A DNA stretch of 64,000 nt from BD2-11 sp965221785. Its GTDB lineage: Bacteria; Gemmatimonadota; Gemmatimonadetes; Longimicrobiales; Gaopeijiaceae. Position 1 is the first letter of the stretch. Each line of letters begins with the position of its first letter. This document shows, piece after piece, positions 23,435-32,524 of the stretch. The position numbers and the translations under genes were made by a program. The stretch is from positions 1 through 64,000 of the forward strand of contig CBDCSR010000003.1 of the NCBI GenBank assembly GCA_965221785.1, given 5' to 3'. The notes below the pieces were generated by a model. That model was not told the DNA's origin and made no database searches. It worked only from the letters and a program-made list of their open reading frames with translations.

Positions 23435-24313
23435 CTACAGCGGCAGCGGGCGCGGTGGCTTTGTGCTCCAGTCGTAGAATCCCTTCCCCGTCTTGCGCCC
23501 GAACCTGCCCAGCGCCACAAGGCGCTTGAGAAGCGGCGGGGGGGCGTACCTCGCTTCCCGGTATTCCTCGAACATGATTTCCGCGATGCGGTACGTCGTG
23601 TCGACACCAACAAAGTCGCACAGCAGGAACGGACCCATCGGGTAGCCGGTTCCCAGCATCATGCCCTTGTCGATGTCCTCGACCGAGGCCACGCCCCGCT
23701 CCAGTTGCCGAATGGAGTCCAGCATGTAGGGCACGAGCAGCAGATTGACGACGAAGCCGGAATTGTCCTTCGCCTTGATCGGTTCCTTGCCCAGGCCGCG
23801 CGCGAACCCGTAGGCGGCGTCGAAGACGTCCTCGTCGGTGGCGATGGTGCGGACCACCTCCACGAGCTTCATCACCGGCACCGGATTGAAGAAGTGGAGT
23901 CCGACCACGCGCTCGGGGCGGCTTGTGGCGGCGGCGATTTCGGTGATGGTGAGGGAACTGGTGTTGGAGGCGAAGATGGCTTCGGGACCCGTGAGCTGGT
24001 CCAGAGCGCCCATCAACTCCGACTTGATCGCCAGGTCCTCCACGATCGCCTCGATCACAAGGTCCCTGTCGGCCATGTCCGTGAGCGATGTCGTAAAGGA
24101 CAGCCGGCCCCAGGCCTCGTCACGCCCTTCCGGGGACAGCTTTTCCTTCTCCACCGCGCGGCCCATCGACTTGACGATCCGGCTCTTGCCGGCTTCGAGC
24201 GCGTTTTCGTCGACTTCGCTCACGACGACGTCGAATCCGGCCCTGGCCGCAACCTCGGCGATGCCGCTGCCCATGAGGCCGCAGCCGGCGACCCCTACCC
24301 GTTGGATGTTCAC
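23435..24313 (-). CDS. 3-hydroxyacyl-CoA (3-hydroxybutyryl-CoA) dehydrogenase
   Basis: The product has 292 residues from GTG 24313 with AGGAGGA 5 bp upstream; the longer frame to 24511 lies inside the thiolase gene. The Rossmann domain has VGVAGCGLMGSGIAEVAARA and FASNTSSLTITEIA. The catalytic His is in VVGLHFFNPVPVMKLVEVV, and the C-terminal dimer domain carries GFVVNLLLVPYML and GYPMGPFLLCDFVGVD. It oxidises or reduces 3-hydroxyacyl-CoA with NAD(P). It lies 10 bp after the thiolase gene, and the pair could make or degrade acetoacetyl-CoA and 3-hydroxybutyryl-CoA. The usual symbol would be fadB2/hbd. Confidence 0.92.
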   Translation of the reverse strand: MNIQRVGVAGCGLMGSGIAEVAARAGFDVVVSEVDENALEAGKSRIVKSMGRAVEKEKLSPEGRDEAWGRLSFTTSLTDMADRDLVIEAIVEDLAIKSELMGALDQLTGPEAIFASNTSSLTITEIAAATSRPERVVGLHFFNPVPVMKLVEVVRTIATDEDVFDAAYGFARGLGKEPIKAKDNSGFVVNLLLVPYMLDSIRQLERGVASVEDIDKGMMLGTGYPMGPFLLCDFVGVDTTYRIAEIMFEEYREARYAPPPLLKRLVALGRFGRKTGKGFYDWSTKPPRPLPL

Positions 24314-24323
24314 GTCTTCCTCC

Positions 24324-25526
24324 TCAGGAGAAGGCTTCCACGACCACGGCTCCCCCCTGGCCGCCGCCGATGCACGCGGAGCCCAGCCCGTAGCGCGCGC
24401 CGCGCCTCCGCAGCTCGTGAAGCAGGTGGATGGTGATGCGGGTCCCGGAGGCCGCCAGGGGGTGGGTGATGGCGATGGCGCCGCCGTTGACATTGGTCCT
24501 GTCGGGATCAAGCCCCAGATCGCGCTCGACGGACGCGTATTGTGGTGCGAACGCCTCGTTGACCTCGACCAGCTCCATGTCGTCGAGCGCGAGGCCCGCC
24601 CTGTCGAGGGCGGCGCGGGCGGCCGGAGCGGGTCCGATGCCCATGATCCTCGGCTCCACGCCTACGAACGCCCACGACAGCAGGCGGCCGATGGGAGAGA
24701 GCCCCTCGCCGGCGGCCCATTTGGCGTCGGCGATGACGGTGCTGGCCGACCCGTCGCCGATGCCGCTGGCATTCCCCGCGGTGACGAACCCGCCCCTGCG
24801 GAAGTACGGCCGCAGCCGGGCCAGCCCCTCCAGGGAGACGTCCGGGCGGATGTGCTCGTCGGCGGCGAACTCCTTCTCGCCCTTGCGGGTGCGGATGGTG
24901 ATGGGGACGACCTCGTCGGTGAAGCGGCCTTCCGCCCAGGCCGCCCGGGCGCGCACATGGCTGCGATGCGCCACTTCGTCGGAGTACTCGCGGGTCACCC
25001 CGTACCGGTCTCCGAGCTCTTCGGCGGTCTGCGCCATGGTCAGGCCGCAACTGGTGTCTTCCAGGGCGGTCCAGAGCGAATCCTCGAAGTAACGGCCGGG
25101 ATCCCCCAGGCGCAGGTTTCCCCAGCGGGCGCCCCGCACCACGTGGGGCGCCTGGCTCATCGATTCGGTTCCGCCGCAGAGGACCGCCCGGGCGCCGCCC
25201 TGAAGGATCTCGTGGGCTCCGCTGGCGATCGCCTGGAAGCCCGAGCCGCACAGCCGGTTGACGGTCAGGGCGGGAACGCGGTCGGGGGTGCCCACCCCCA
25301 GCCCGACGTGACGGGCGAGGTAGATGGCGTCGCCCGAGGTCTGGAGCGCGTTCCCGTAGACGACATGGTCGAGCTGGTCGGCCGTGAGGCCGGCGGCTTC
25401 CACGGCGGCCCTGCCCGACACGACGCCCAGTTCGGTGGCCGAAAGGTGTTTGAGCGATCCGCCGAACGCTCCGAACCCGGTTCGCTTTCCGGAAAGGAAT
25501 ACGATTTCTCTCGCGCTTTCGGTCAT
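24324..25526 (-). CDS. Acetyl-CoA C-acetyltransferase (thiolase)
   Basis: The product has 400 residues, full length. The nucleophilic Cys is in LTVNRLCGSGFQAIASGAHE, the His in THPLAASGTRITIHLL and the second Cys in GSACIGGGQGGAVVVEAFS. It condenses two acetyl-CoA or cleaves acetoacetyl-CoA. It is followed immediately by 3-hydroxyacyl-CoA dehydrogenase. A dehydrogenase of the isopropylmalate family is encoded 91 bp upstream on the same strand. Confidence 0.94.
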   Translation of the reverse strand: MTESAREIVFLSGKRTGFGAFGGSLKHLSATELGVVSGRAAVEAAGLTADQLDHVVYGNALQTSGDAIYLARHVGLGVGTPDRVPALTVNRLCGSGFQAIASGAHEILQGGARAVLCGGTESMSQAPHVVRGARWGNLRLGDPGRYFEDSLWTALEDTSCGLTMAQTAEELGDRYGVTREYSDEVAHRSHVRARAAWAEGRFTDEVVPITIRTRKGEKEFAADEHIRPDVSLEGLARLRPYFRRGGFVTAGNASGIGDGSASTVIADAKWAAGEGLSPIGRLLSWAFVGVEPRIMGIGPAPAARAALDRAGLALDDMELVEVNEAFAPQYASVERDLGLDPDRTNVNGGAIAITHPLAASGTRITIHLLHELRRRGARYGLGSACIGGGQGGAVVVEAFS

Positions 25527-25617
25527 GTGCTGCTCTCTCGATCGGTCATGTGCAGTCCCCTTTCGTGTCTGATTGAGTTCGCGCCCGGGGCGGCGGGATG
25601 TCGGCCGCGTGCGTGCC

Positions 25618-26706
25618 CTATGGCCCGCTCAGCCGGTCACATATGGCTCCCCCGGCTGCCGCGGTCGTGAGCGCGCCACCGAGATCCGGTGTGACCTGGC
25701 CGGCGGCGAGGGCGAGCCGGACGGCACGGTCGATGTCCTCGGCGACCGCGTCGTGGCCCAGGTTGCGGGCCATGAGCGCCGCCGAGCGGACAGCGGCGAT
25801 CGGGTTGGCCCGTCCGGTGCCGGCGATGTCGGGAGCCGAGCCGTGAACGGGCTCGAACAAGGCATGACGCCCGGGGTGCAGTGTCCCCGACGGCGCCAGA
25901 CCGAGCCCCCCGGTAACTTCCGCGGCCAGGTCGCTGATGATGTCTCCGAACAGGTTCGAGGTGACCAGCACGGAATAGCGCCCCGGGCGGCGCACCAGAT
26001 CCATGGCCATGGCATCCACCAGCATGACATCGCTTTCGATCTCGCCGTACTCGGCGCGCACGTCGTCGTACGTCCGGCGCCAGAGGGCGCCCGCGGCAGG
26101 GAGGGCGTTGGCCTTGTCGACCATCGTTACCCGACGGCTGGCCTCGGCGCGCGCGTATTCGAAGGCGGCCCGCACCAGGCGCTCCACCCCCTTCCGGGTA
26201 TTCACATCCTCCTGGATCGCGATCTCGTCGGGAGTGCCCTTCTTGAAATGCCCGCCCATGTTCACGTAGGCGCCTTCCGTACTCTCGCGGAAGATGTCGA
26301 TGTGGATCCCGCCGGCGGGAACCTCCCTCAGCGGGCAGTAACGGGGATCGAGCAGCTCGCACGGCCGGAAGTTGACGTAGAGGTCGAGGCGGAACCGGAG
26401 TCCCAGGAGGATGTCGCGGATGTGGCTGTTGTCGGGAACCCGGGGATCTCCCAGCGCGCCCAGAAAAATGGCGTCGTAGTTGTCCGCGAGGCGGCGGATC
26501 TCGTCGTCGGTGACAGTCACGCCGTCGCGCAGATAGCGCTCGGCTCCCAGGTCCCACTCGACGAAGTCGACCGCGGCGCCGTGCAGATCGGCCGCTGCCC
26601 TGAAACAGCGTACCGCCTCCCGGGTGACGTCAACCCCGATGCCGTCTCCGGGAATGACCGCGACCCGCGCCGTCGTGTGGTCCGAGGCGGTCGTCGAGGG
26701 CGTCAT
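25618..26706 (-). CDS. Isocitrate/isopropylmalate dehydrogenase family enzyme
   Basis: The product has 362 residues. The family fold shows VAVIPGDGIGVDVTREAVR, the substrate loop with DILLGLRFRLDLYVNFRP, the metal Asp region TSNLFGDIISDLAAEVTG and FEPVHGSAPDIAGTGRANP. It oxidatively decarboxylates a 2-hydroxy acid with NAD. Isopropylmalate, tartrate/malate or isocitrate are possible substrates; no leuA/leuC/leuD is adjacent, so LeuB is not assured. It overlaps the TPR gene by four bases and leads into thiolase. Confidence 0.85.
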   Translation of the reverse strand: MTPSTTASDHTTARVAVIPGDGIGVDVTREAVRCFRAAADLHGAAVDFVEWDLGAERYLRDGVTVTDDEIRRLADNYDAIFLGALGDPRVPDNSHIRDILLGLRFRLDLYVNFRPCELLDPRYCPLREVPAGGIHIDIFRESTEGAYVNMGGHFKKGTPDEIAIQEDVNTRKGVERLVRAAFEYARAEASRRVTMVDKANALPAAGALWRRTYDDVRAEYGEIESDVMLVDAMAMDLVRRPGRYSVLVTSNLFGDIISDLAAEVTGGLGLAPSGTLHPGRHALFEPVHGSAPDIAGTGRANPIAAVRSAALMARNLGHDAVAEDIDRAVRLALAAGQVTPDLGGALTTAAAGGAICDRLSGP

Positions 26707-27821
26707 TCGGCCGGAGCGGGGCCATCGTCGACGCGCTGCACGAGCCCGGCCCGGATCGCCGCGGTCAGGAAGCTCTCCGGATCCACGATCGGGATTTCCA
26801 GGCCGAACTGCTCCCGCCAGCGCTCGGACAACCGCCGCATGTAGTGGGAAACGGTCTCGTGCGAGAATCCGGCGTCGTCACGCATCTGGCGCACGATCTC
26901 GTGCCAGGTCCCGCGGAACGGCCGGCCTTCGCGGGTCCGGAGGAGGTGCGTTTCGCGATCTTCGAGCGGCGCGTTCTCGAACAGCTCCAGCTGCTGGTGG
27001 TCGGTTACGGTCTCAACGATGCCCGATGCCTGTGCTTCCACTTCGGCCAGCAGGCGGTCGAGCGGATCCGACAGGCTCTCCAGTTCCCGCAGCCGGGCCT
27101 GCCAGGGCTCCATGCGCGCGTCGTCGACCGGGATGCCCCTCAGCGAGGCGTTCAGCTCGATCACCCGCCATACCGCCCGCGAGTCCCAGTGCTCGGAGGG
27201 GGGCACCTGTTCGAACTCGCGCATCGCTCCTTCGCGGTCGGCGCGGTCATACAGGACATGACCCAGGAAAACGCGGGCCTCATGCAGTTCCGGGGCGAGC
27301 CGCAGCGCGCGCCGGATGTGGCGGGTGGCCTCGAGTTCGTTTCCGGTGCGCTGGAGCGCGTATCCGAGCGCCGCGACCGCCTCGGCCGAGTCCGGCCTCG
27401 ACGCTACCAGCCTGGCAAACGCATCGCGCGCCTCCACGTACAGACCCGCACCGTACAGAGCTCGGCCCATGGTGAGCATGAGGTCCACGTCCGTGTCGTA
27501 GCCGAGGGCTTCCACCTTTTCGAACAGCCTGAGTGCACCCTCCTTCCTCCCGAACCAGAGGAGCAGCTCTCCCATTCCCACCAGAGCGTCCTCGTGATCG
27601 GGATCCAGAATGAGCGCATGCTGGAAGCTCTCGCGGGCCCACGCATATTCCTCGCGAGCGAGCCGCGCGTATCCCATGCCGACGTACAGTTCCACGGCAT
27701 TGGGATATAAGGAAAGGCCCTCCTTCAACATCTCGAGGGCCCCCTGGTAGTCGCCTTCATCGTAGAGCTTGTATGCTTCCTCATCGTATTCTTCAGAGCT
27801 CAGGAACCGCTCTTGCATCAT
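26703..27821 (-). CDS. Tetratricopeptide-repeat protein with acidic N-terminus
   Basis: The product has 372 residues from ATG 27821, 6 bp after GGGAGG. The N-terminus is acidic (SSEEYDEEAYKLYDEGDYQG). About six TPR units span residues 10-230, for example NAVELYVGMGYARLAREEYA and DHEDALVGMGELLLWFGR. A C-terminal domain follows with HEIVRQMRDDAGFSHETVS and IPIVDPESFLTAAIRAGL. There is no signal peptide, so it is cytoplasmic. It heads an operon with the dehydrogenase, thiolase and hydroxyacyl-CoA dehydrogenase genes; a scaffold or regulatory role is an inference. Confidence 0.8.
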   Translation of the reverse strand: MMQERFLSSEEYDEEAYKLYDEGDYQGALEMLKEGLSLYPNAVELYVGMGYARLAREEYAWARESFQHALILDPDHEDALVGMGELLLWFGRKEGALRLFEKVEALGYDTDVDLMLTMGRALYGAGLYVEARDAFARLVASRPDSAEAVAALGYALQRTGNELEATRHIRRALRLAPELHEARVFLGHVLYDRADREGAMREFEQVPPSEHWDSRAVWRVIELNASLRGIPVDDARMEPWQARLRELESLSDPLDRLLAEVEAQASGIVETVTDHQQLELFENAPLEDRETHLLRTREGRPFRGTWHEIVRQMRDDAGFSHETVSHYMRRLSERWREQFGLEIPIVDPESFLTAAIRAGLVQRVDDGPAPAE

Positions 27822-27912
27822 CCGCATCCTCCCGATGGAGATGTGGGGCGCTGCCAGGGTGCCCGCAGGATGGCCGGCCCGGACGAGGGTCTCGCAGGCG
27901 CGAGCGCGCCCA

Positions 27913-27941
27913 AATCTAACCTGGGGCCCATACGGCAACCA
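27913..27941 (-). promoter_or_regulatory. Candidate promoter of the TPR-thiolase operon
   Basis: Minus strand TGGTTG (27936-27941), 17 bp, TAGATT (27913-27918), about 90 bp before the TPR start. It fits the recurrent TGG-N20-TAGAYT pattern. Confidence 0.4.
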
Positions 27942-28052
27942 GACTCCGGGAGTGTCCAACGGAGCGGCGCGCGGCAGAATTGTGCGGGTTGAATGAGAGC
28001 CGGCACAGATTTGCGCCGGTGTACCGGGCTGCGGTATTCTCGGGCGCCCGGA

Positions 28053-28322
28053 TTACTCCTGGCCGGTGGGAGCGGCGGAGTTGCCGCCAGTGGTGATTGT
28101 GGCGGCGCCGCGGGCTATGGCGGGCTGGCAGAAGCGCATGCCGACGGCATGCAGAAAGCGTAGTTCGTGTGCCGCGAGAGTCGGATAGCGTTCCGCGAGA
28201 TAGTCGATGGTATCGTTCATCCACTCGTTCTGGTCGCCCTCGCTGGCGTCGACCACGCCACACCGGTTGATGTGACTGAACAGTTCATCCCTGGCTCGAT
28301 CCAGGAGCTTCGAATCCGACAA
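28053..28322 (-). CDS. Hypothetical helical protein, 89 residues
   Basis: Start TTG 28322 is chosen because AAAGGAGGTG lies 4-5 bp upstream, the strongest ribosome site in the window; ATG alternatives at 28340 and 28352 lack one. The product is helical with DSKLLDRARDELFSHINRCG, a mid segment WMNDTIDYLAERYPTLAAHE and LRFLHAVGMRFCQP. Two of its cysteines lie about 60 residues apart. It has no signal peptide. The gene is divergent from the hydantoinase-B-like gene. Function unknown. Confidence 0.6.
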   Translation of the reverse strand: MSDSKLLDRARDELFSHINRCGVVDASEGDQNEWMNDTIDYLAERYPTLAAHELRFLHAVGMRFCQPAIARGAATITTGGNSAAPTGQE

Positions 28323-28398
28323 TTTCACCTCCTTTGCCATGCATGACGACATCGCCGACGACCCGAAAGCCGGCGGAAAAGCCCAGCAAGGTTACGCT

Positions 28399-30141
28399 GT
28401 GACCGCGAGCGGTGCAAATCCGGGCGGCATCTCCGGCGTTCGCCCCGACGCGGTGACGCTCGAGATTTTCCGGCAGCTGTTCGCCGCCCTCGCGGAGGAG
28501 ATGGGGGCCGCGCTGCGCCGTTCCTCCTTCTCTCCCAACATCAAGGAGCGGCGCGACTACTCGTGTGCGCTCTTCACGCCGGACGGCATCGCGGTAGCGC
28601 TCGGAGACCACATGCCGGTCCACCTCGGCGCCATGCCGATGAGCGTGGAGGCGGCTCTTGCGGAGCTGGGAACCCTCGAGGACGGCGACATCGCCTGCCT
28701 GAACGATCCCTTCAGGGGCGGGACCCATCTCCCCGACATCACCCTCATCGCGCCCGTGTATTCGCAGCCCGACGGCGTGCTGCTGGGCTACGTCGCGTCC
28801 CGGGCGCACCACTCCGATGTGGGCGGGATGACCCCGGGGTCGATGCCGCTGGCCCGGGAAATCTACCAGGAGGGGCTGCGCATCCCGCCGACGCGGCTCT
28901 TCGTGCGCGGGAAGCGGCGGCAGGGGCTGTGGGACACCATCCTGGCCAACGTGCGCACCCCGGTCGAGCGCGCGGGCGACCTCCAGGCGCAGATCGCGGC
29001 ACTCTACACCGGACAGGTGCGGCTGCTCGACCTGGTGGAGCGGCGGGGCAGCGGGGCGGTGCTGGGCGCCATGTACGAGCTCGTCGCCTACGCCGACCGC
29101 CTCCTGCTCACCGGCATCCGGCGCATGCCCGCCGGGCGCTTCGAGGCGGAAGACTTCATGGACGACGACGGGTTCGGACACGGTCCGGTGCCCATCCGGG
29201 TGGCCATCGAGGTATCGCCGAGCGGGCTGGTGATCGACTTCGCGGGCACCTCGCCCCAGACCGAGGGCGGGATCAATGCGGTCGCGGCCATCACCTCGTC
29301 CGCCGTACGCTACGTGGTGCGCTGCGTGGTGGAGGGGCTGCTGGGCGAGGAGCTGCCCGCGGGGGGTGGGTCGATGACCTGCGTGGAGCAGCGCCTTCCG
29401 CCGGGCTCGCTGGTCAACGCGCGCCTGCCGGCCAGCGTCGCCGCGGGCAACGTGGAGGCCAGCCAGCGGATTACGGATACACTGCTGCGCGCCTTCGGGG
29501 AGGCGCTGCCGGATCTCGTGCCCGCGCTGAGCCAGGGAACCATGAACAACACCACCATGGGCGGCACCGACCTTCGCGGCGAGAGCTTCGCGTACTACGA
29601 GACGGTGGGGGGCGGGATGGGCGCCGGTCCCGGCCGTCCCGGGCTCTCCGGGGTTCACTGCCACATGTCCAACTCGCTCAACACGCCCGTGGAGGCGCTG
29701 GAGCACGCCTATCCCTTCCGGGTGACGCGCTATTCGCTCCGGCGCGGCAGCGGGGGGCGCGGGCGGCACCGCGGGGGAGATGGCCTGCGCCGGGACATCA
29801 TGATGCTCGTGGACGGGGGCTCCACGCTCCTGTGCGAACGGCGCACGCGCGGTCCGGCGGGAGCGCGGGGCGGGGAGGACGGGGCGCCCGGGGTCAACAC
29901 GCTGATTTCCGGGGGCGAGGAGCGGATCCTGCCGGGCAAGATCTCGTTCGAGGCGAAGGCCGGGGACATCATCAGCGTCCAGTCGCCCGGGGCGGTGGCT
30001 GGGGACCTCCCGGCGACGCCGCGGATCGATCGGCCGGTACCGGAGCGTAGGCGGGATGGAACTCTATCTGTCGCTGGCCTGCGACTCCGCGCGCCAGGCT
30101 GCTTCCGGAACCCGGATCGATGTCCAGGGCGCCTTCAATGA
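28399..30141 (+). CDS. Hydantoinase B / oxoprolinase family protein, frameshifted at its 3' end
   Basis: As read, 580 residues from GTG 28399, with AAGG upstream; ATG 28339 is in frame but has no ribosome site. The HyuB pattern is clear: DAVTLEIFRQLFAALAEEMG, NIKERRDYSCALFTPDG, HHSDVGGMTPGSMP, then CHMSNSLNTPVEALEHAYP. This family opens hydantoin or 5-oxoproline rings with an HyuA partner, absent here. At 29989-29992 the frame runs past a G run and loses the conserved GGGGWG end. One extra G would restore SPGGGGWG and a stop at 30050, 5 bp before the next gene, giving 550 residues. Confidence 0.83.
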   Translation: MTASGANPGGISGVRPDAVTLEIFRQLFAALAEEMGAALRRSSFSPNIKERRDYSCALFTPDGIAVALGDHMPVHLGAMPMSVEAALAELGTLEDGDIACLNDPFRGGTHLPDITLIAPVYSQPDGVLLGYVASRAHHSDVGGMTPGSMPLAREIYQEGLRIPPTRLFVRGKRRQGLWDTILANVRTPVERAGDLQAQIAALYTGQVRLLDLVERRGSGAVLGAMYELVAYADRLLLTGIRRMPAGRFEAEDFMDDDGFGHGPVPIRVAIEVSPSGLVIDFAGTSPQTEGGINAVAAITSSAVRYVVRCVVEGLLGEELPAGGGSMTCVEQRLPPGSLVNARLPASVAAGNVEASQRITDTLLRAFGEALPDLVPALSQGTMNNTTMGGTDLRGESFAYYETVGGGMGAGPGRPGLSGVHCHMSNSLNTPVEALEHAYPFRVTRYSLRRGSGGRGRHRGGDGLRRDIMMLVDGGSTLLCERRTRGPAGARGGEDGAPGVNTLISGGEERILPGKISFEAKAGDIISVQSPGAVAGDLPATPRIDRPVPERRRDGTLSVAGLRLRAPGCFRNPDRCPGRLQ

Positions 30142-30475
30142 CCTTTTCGCGCCCGGGTTCCCCGCCGTCCAGAGCCGGATGGTGATCGTGGCGGGCATCG
30201 AGTGGGACCGGAGCGACGACGGCAGCTATCGTTTTCGTGTGGATCTGCTCGATCCTTCGCGGAAGCCGTGCCTGACGGTCGAGGGCGAGACCCAGGTCGA
30301 CCGGCGCGCTCCCGATCGGCCGCCTGCGCGCACCTGCCTGATCATGCCCGTGGAGAACGTGGTGTTTCCGGTTCCCGGGAAGTATCGATTCAGCGTGAGC
30401 GCGAAGGGACGTGTCTTTAAAGGGTCGGCGCTCCACCTCTTCGAGGATCCCGATGTTGCTCCCGCGGACGGGTAG
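30056..30475 (+). CDS. DUF6941-like protein
   Basis: The product has 139 residues. The start MELYLSLACDSARQ and the run IDVQGAFNDLFAPGFPAV, then VVFPVPGKYRFSVSAKGR, resemble the DUF6941 pattern, a beta-sandwich of unknown role. No signal peptide. It sits 5 bp after the restored hydantoinase stop, so it is probably co-transcribed. The frame read for the hydantoinase overlaps it only because of the indel. Confidence 0.65.
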   Translation: MELYLSLACDSARQAASGTRIDVQGAFNDLFAPGFPAVQSRMVIVAGIEWDRSDDGSYRFRVDLLDPSRKPCLTVEGETQVDRRAPDRPPARTCLIMPVENVVFPVPGKYRFSVSAKGRVFKGSALHLFEDPDVAPADG

Positions 30476-30534
30476 CCGCGGCTGCCCGCAGGGCGCGACC
30501 ATGCGCCGACGGGCCGAACGAGCGTGAGGTATCC

Positions 30535-32409
30535 ATGAGCGAGCCGGAGCGTCGATTCGCTTTCGCGGATTTCGTCGCCGAGATGCGGCGCAGGCGCGTC
30601 GTGCGTTTCGCCCTTGGGTACTGCGCCGTCGCCTTCGTGGTTCTCCAACTGGGCGAGATCGTCCTTCCGGCATTCGGCCTGGGCGACACCGGATTGCGCA
30701 TCCTGGTCGTTGTCGTCGTGCTGGGTTTCCCGCCCGGGATCGCGCTCGCGTGGATATTCGAGTTCACAAGGGAGGGCATCCGGCGGACGCGGGGCGGCCT
30801 GGAGGGCATGCTTCCCCGCGTCGTCTTCCTCGTCTTCACCGTCGGGATTGCAGGCGGGCTGGCGGGTTGGCTCTCGTCGAGGGGCGCCTTCACGCCCGTG
30901 GACCAGCCGGAGGCGATCGCGCTGGAGGTCTACGATCCCAACCAGCCGATCACGTCGATCGCCGTGCTTCCCCTGGAGGACTTCTCCCCCGACGCGAGCG
31001 AGGCCTACTTCGTGGCGGGCCTGCAGGAGGAACTGACCTCGAGCCTCAGCCAGCTCGAATGGCTTCGCGTGGCGTCACGGACTTCCACGATGCAGTACCA
31101 GGGCACGACCAGCTCCGCGCCGTTGATCGGCCGCCAACTCGGCGTCGATGCGCTCGTGGAGGGGTCGGTGACCCGCGCCGGGGACCAGGTGCGCATCACC
31201 CTCCAGCTCATCCACGCGGCGAGCGACTCGCACATCCAGACCTTCCGCTTCGACCGCGAAATGACCGACGTGCTCGCGCTTCAGAGCGAGGTGGCGAACG
31301 CGGTGGTATCGGAAATACCGGGGAGATCCGAACAGCCGGAGGAGGTCGTCCTGGCTGCGGCCACCAGGCTGAGCGGCGATCCGGAGACACAGGAAGCCTA
31401 CCTGAGGGGACGCTACCAGTTCGGGCTGGGCACGCCCGACGGATACCGCCGGGCCTTGGAGTACTTCCAGCAGGCGCTGCGCAGCGACTCGGGATTCGCT
31501 CCGGCCCTCGCCGGTCTTGCCGGAGCGCGCTTCCTGGCCAGCATCGAAGACGGCTTCCTGGACGCGGGAGAGGTCGGAGAGGCAAGTGAGGAAGCCAGGC
31601 GCGCCCTGGCGCTCGATCCGGCTTCCGCCGAGGCCCGGGACGTGTTCCAGTTCCTTGAGCGCAACCTGCCGCTGGAGATCCCTGCGCCAAACACGGCCAT
31701 CCCCGCTCCACCCCTCTCCGCATCCGACCCCCGCGGGGTGCCGCTGGCCGAGCTGGATACCGCTTGGGCCGTGGCCACGACGGAGATCGGCCGCGGCCTG
31801 GAGGAGGCCGTGAGCCGCCGTATCCTGCAGACGGCCCGCACCGACACCGGGCGCCAGGTATTCGTGGCGCGCCGGCTCGCCGGGACCGGGCGTATCGACT
31901 CGGCCATTGAGGTGCTGGAAACGTTGCTCATCGACCATCCCAACGCCAGCCCGGCGTGGGAGACGCTGGCGCGCATGCACGCGTCCGCGGGAGACCTCGC
32001 CGCCGCGGTGGCGACCATGCGCCGCTGGAGCACCTATGGGTGGCCGGATGCTCCCGGCGCGGAGGCCGTCGCCCAGCTCGAGCAGGCGGTCGCCTCCGGG
32101 GGCACGGCCGGTTACTGGTCCTGGCAGCTTGACCGGCTGCACACCATCGCGGCCGAGGGCCGGCGGGTCGCTCCCACCTCCTTCGCCGAGGCGAGCCTCT
32201 GGGCCGGTGACAGCGAAGGCGCCCTCGATCAGCTCCGGGAGGCTCTCGCAACATCGGACCCCCGGCTCATGATGCTGCGTACAGATCCGACCTGGGATCC
32301 CCTGCGCAGCGACCCGGCGTTCGCCGAGATCGTTCGGGAGGCGCGGGCTCGCATCGCACCGCCGGAACGGGGGCGGGACGGACGGGAACGGCGGCCGGAC
32401 CCGCGATAG
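30535..32409 (+). CDS. Membrane-anchored TolB/FlgO-like and TPR protein
   Basis: The product has 624 residues. An N-terminal cytoplasmic stretch FADFVAEMRRRRVVRFALGY and three hydrophobic segments (about 25-50, 55-80, 95-115) anchor it. A FlgO/TolB-like domain follows (about 140-260) with SIAVLPLEDFSPDASEAYFV and GLQEELTSSLSQLEWLRVAS. The C-terminal half is TPR-rich (AYLRGRYQFGLGTPDGYRRA to NASPAWETLARMHASAG). Such proteins occur as effectors in adenylate-cyclase/TPR families, but no catalytic domain is present here. The end is Arg/Glu-rich. Function unclear. Confidence 0.75.
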   Translation: MSEPERRFAFADFVAEMRRRRVVRFALGYCAVAFVVLQLGEIVLPAFGLGDTGLRILVVVVVLGFPPGIALAWIFEFTREGIRRTRGGLEGMLPRVVFLVFTVGIAGGLAGWLSSRGAFTPVDQPEAIALEVYDPNQPITSIAVLPLEDFSPDASEAYFVAGLQEELTSSLSQLEWLRVASRTSTMQYQGTTSSAPLIGRQLGVDALVEGSVTRAGDQVRITLQLIHAASDSHIQTFRFDREMTDVLALQSEVANAVVSEIPGRSEQPEEVVLAAATRLSGDPETQEAYLRGRYQFGLGTPDGYRRALEYFQQALRSDSGFAPALAGLAGARFLASIEDGFLDAGEVGEASEEARRALALDPASAEARDVFQFLERNLPLEIPAPNTAIPAPPLSASDPRGVPLAELDTAWAVATTEIGRGLEEAVSRRILQTARTDTGRQVFVARRLAGTGRIDSAIEVLETLLIDHPNASPAWETLARMHASAGDLAAAVATMRRWSTYGWPDAPGAEAVAQLEQAVASGGTAGYWSWQLDRLHTIAAEGRRVAPTSFAEASLWAGDSEGALDQLREALATSDPRLMMLRTDPTWDPLRSDPAFAEIVREARARIAPPERGRDGRERRPDPR

Positions 32410-32524
32410 CGCAGGTCTCCAACCCGGTTCCTTGCCCGGAATTGCCCGAAGGGTTTCATTCGGCGTGGCGGACGAGGGCCTGCGCGAACCCGACGCGCAG
32501 GCAGGAACCACACAGGAGCAGGCA

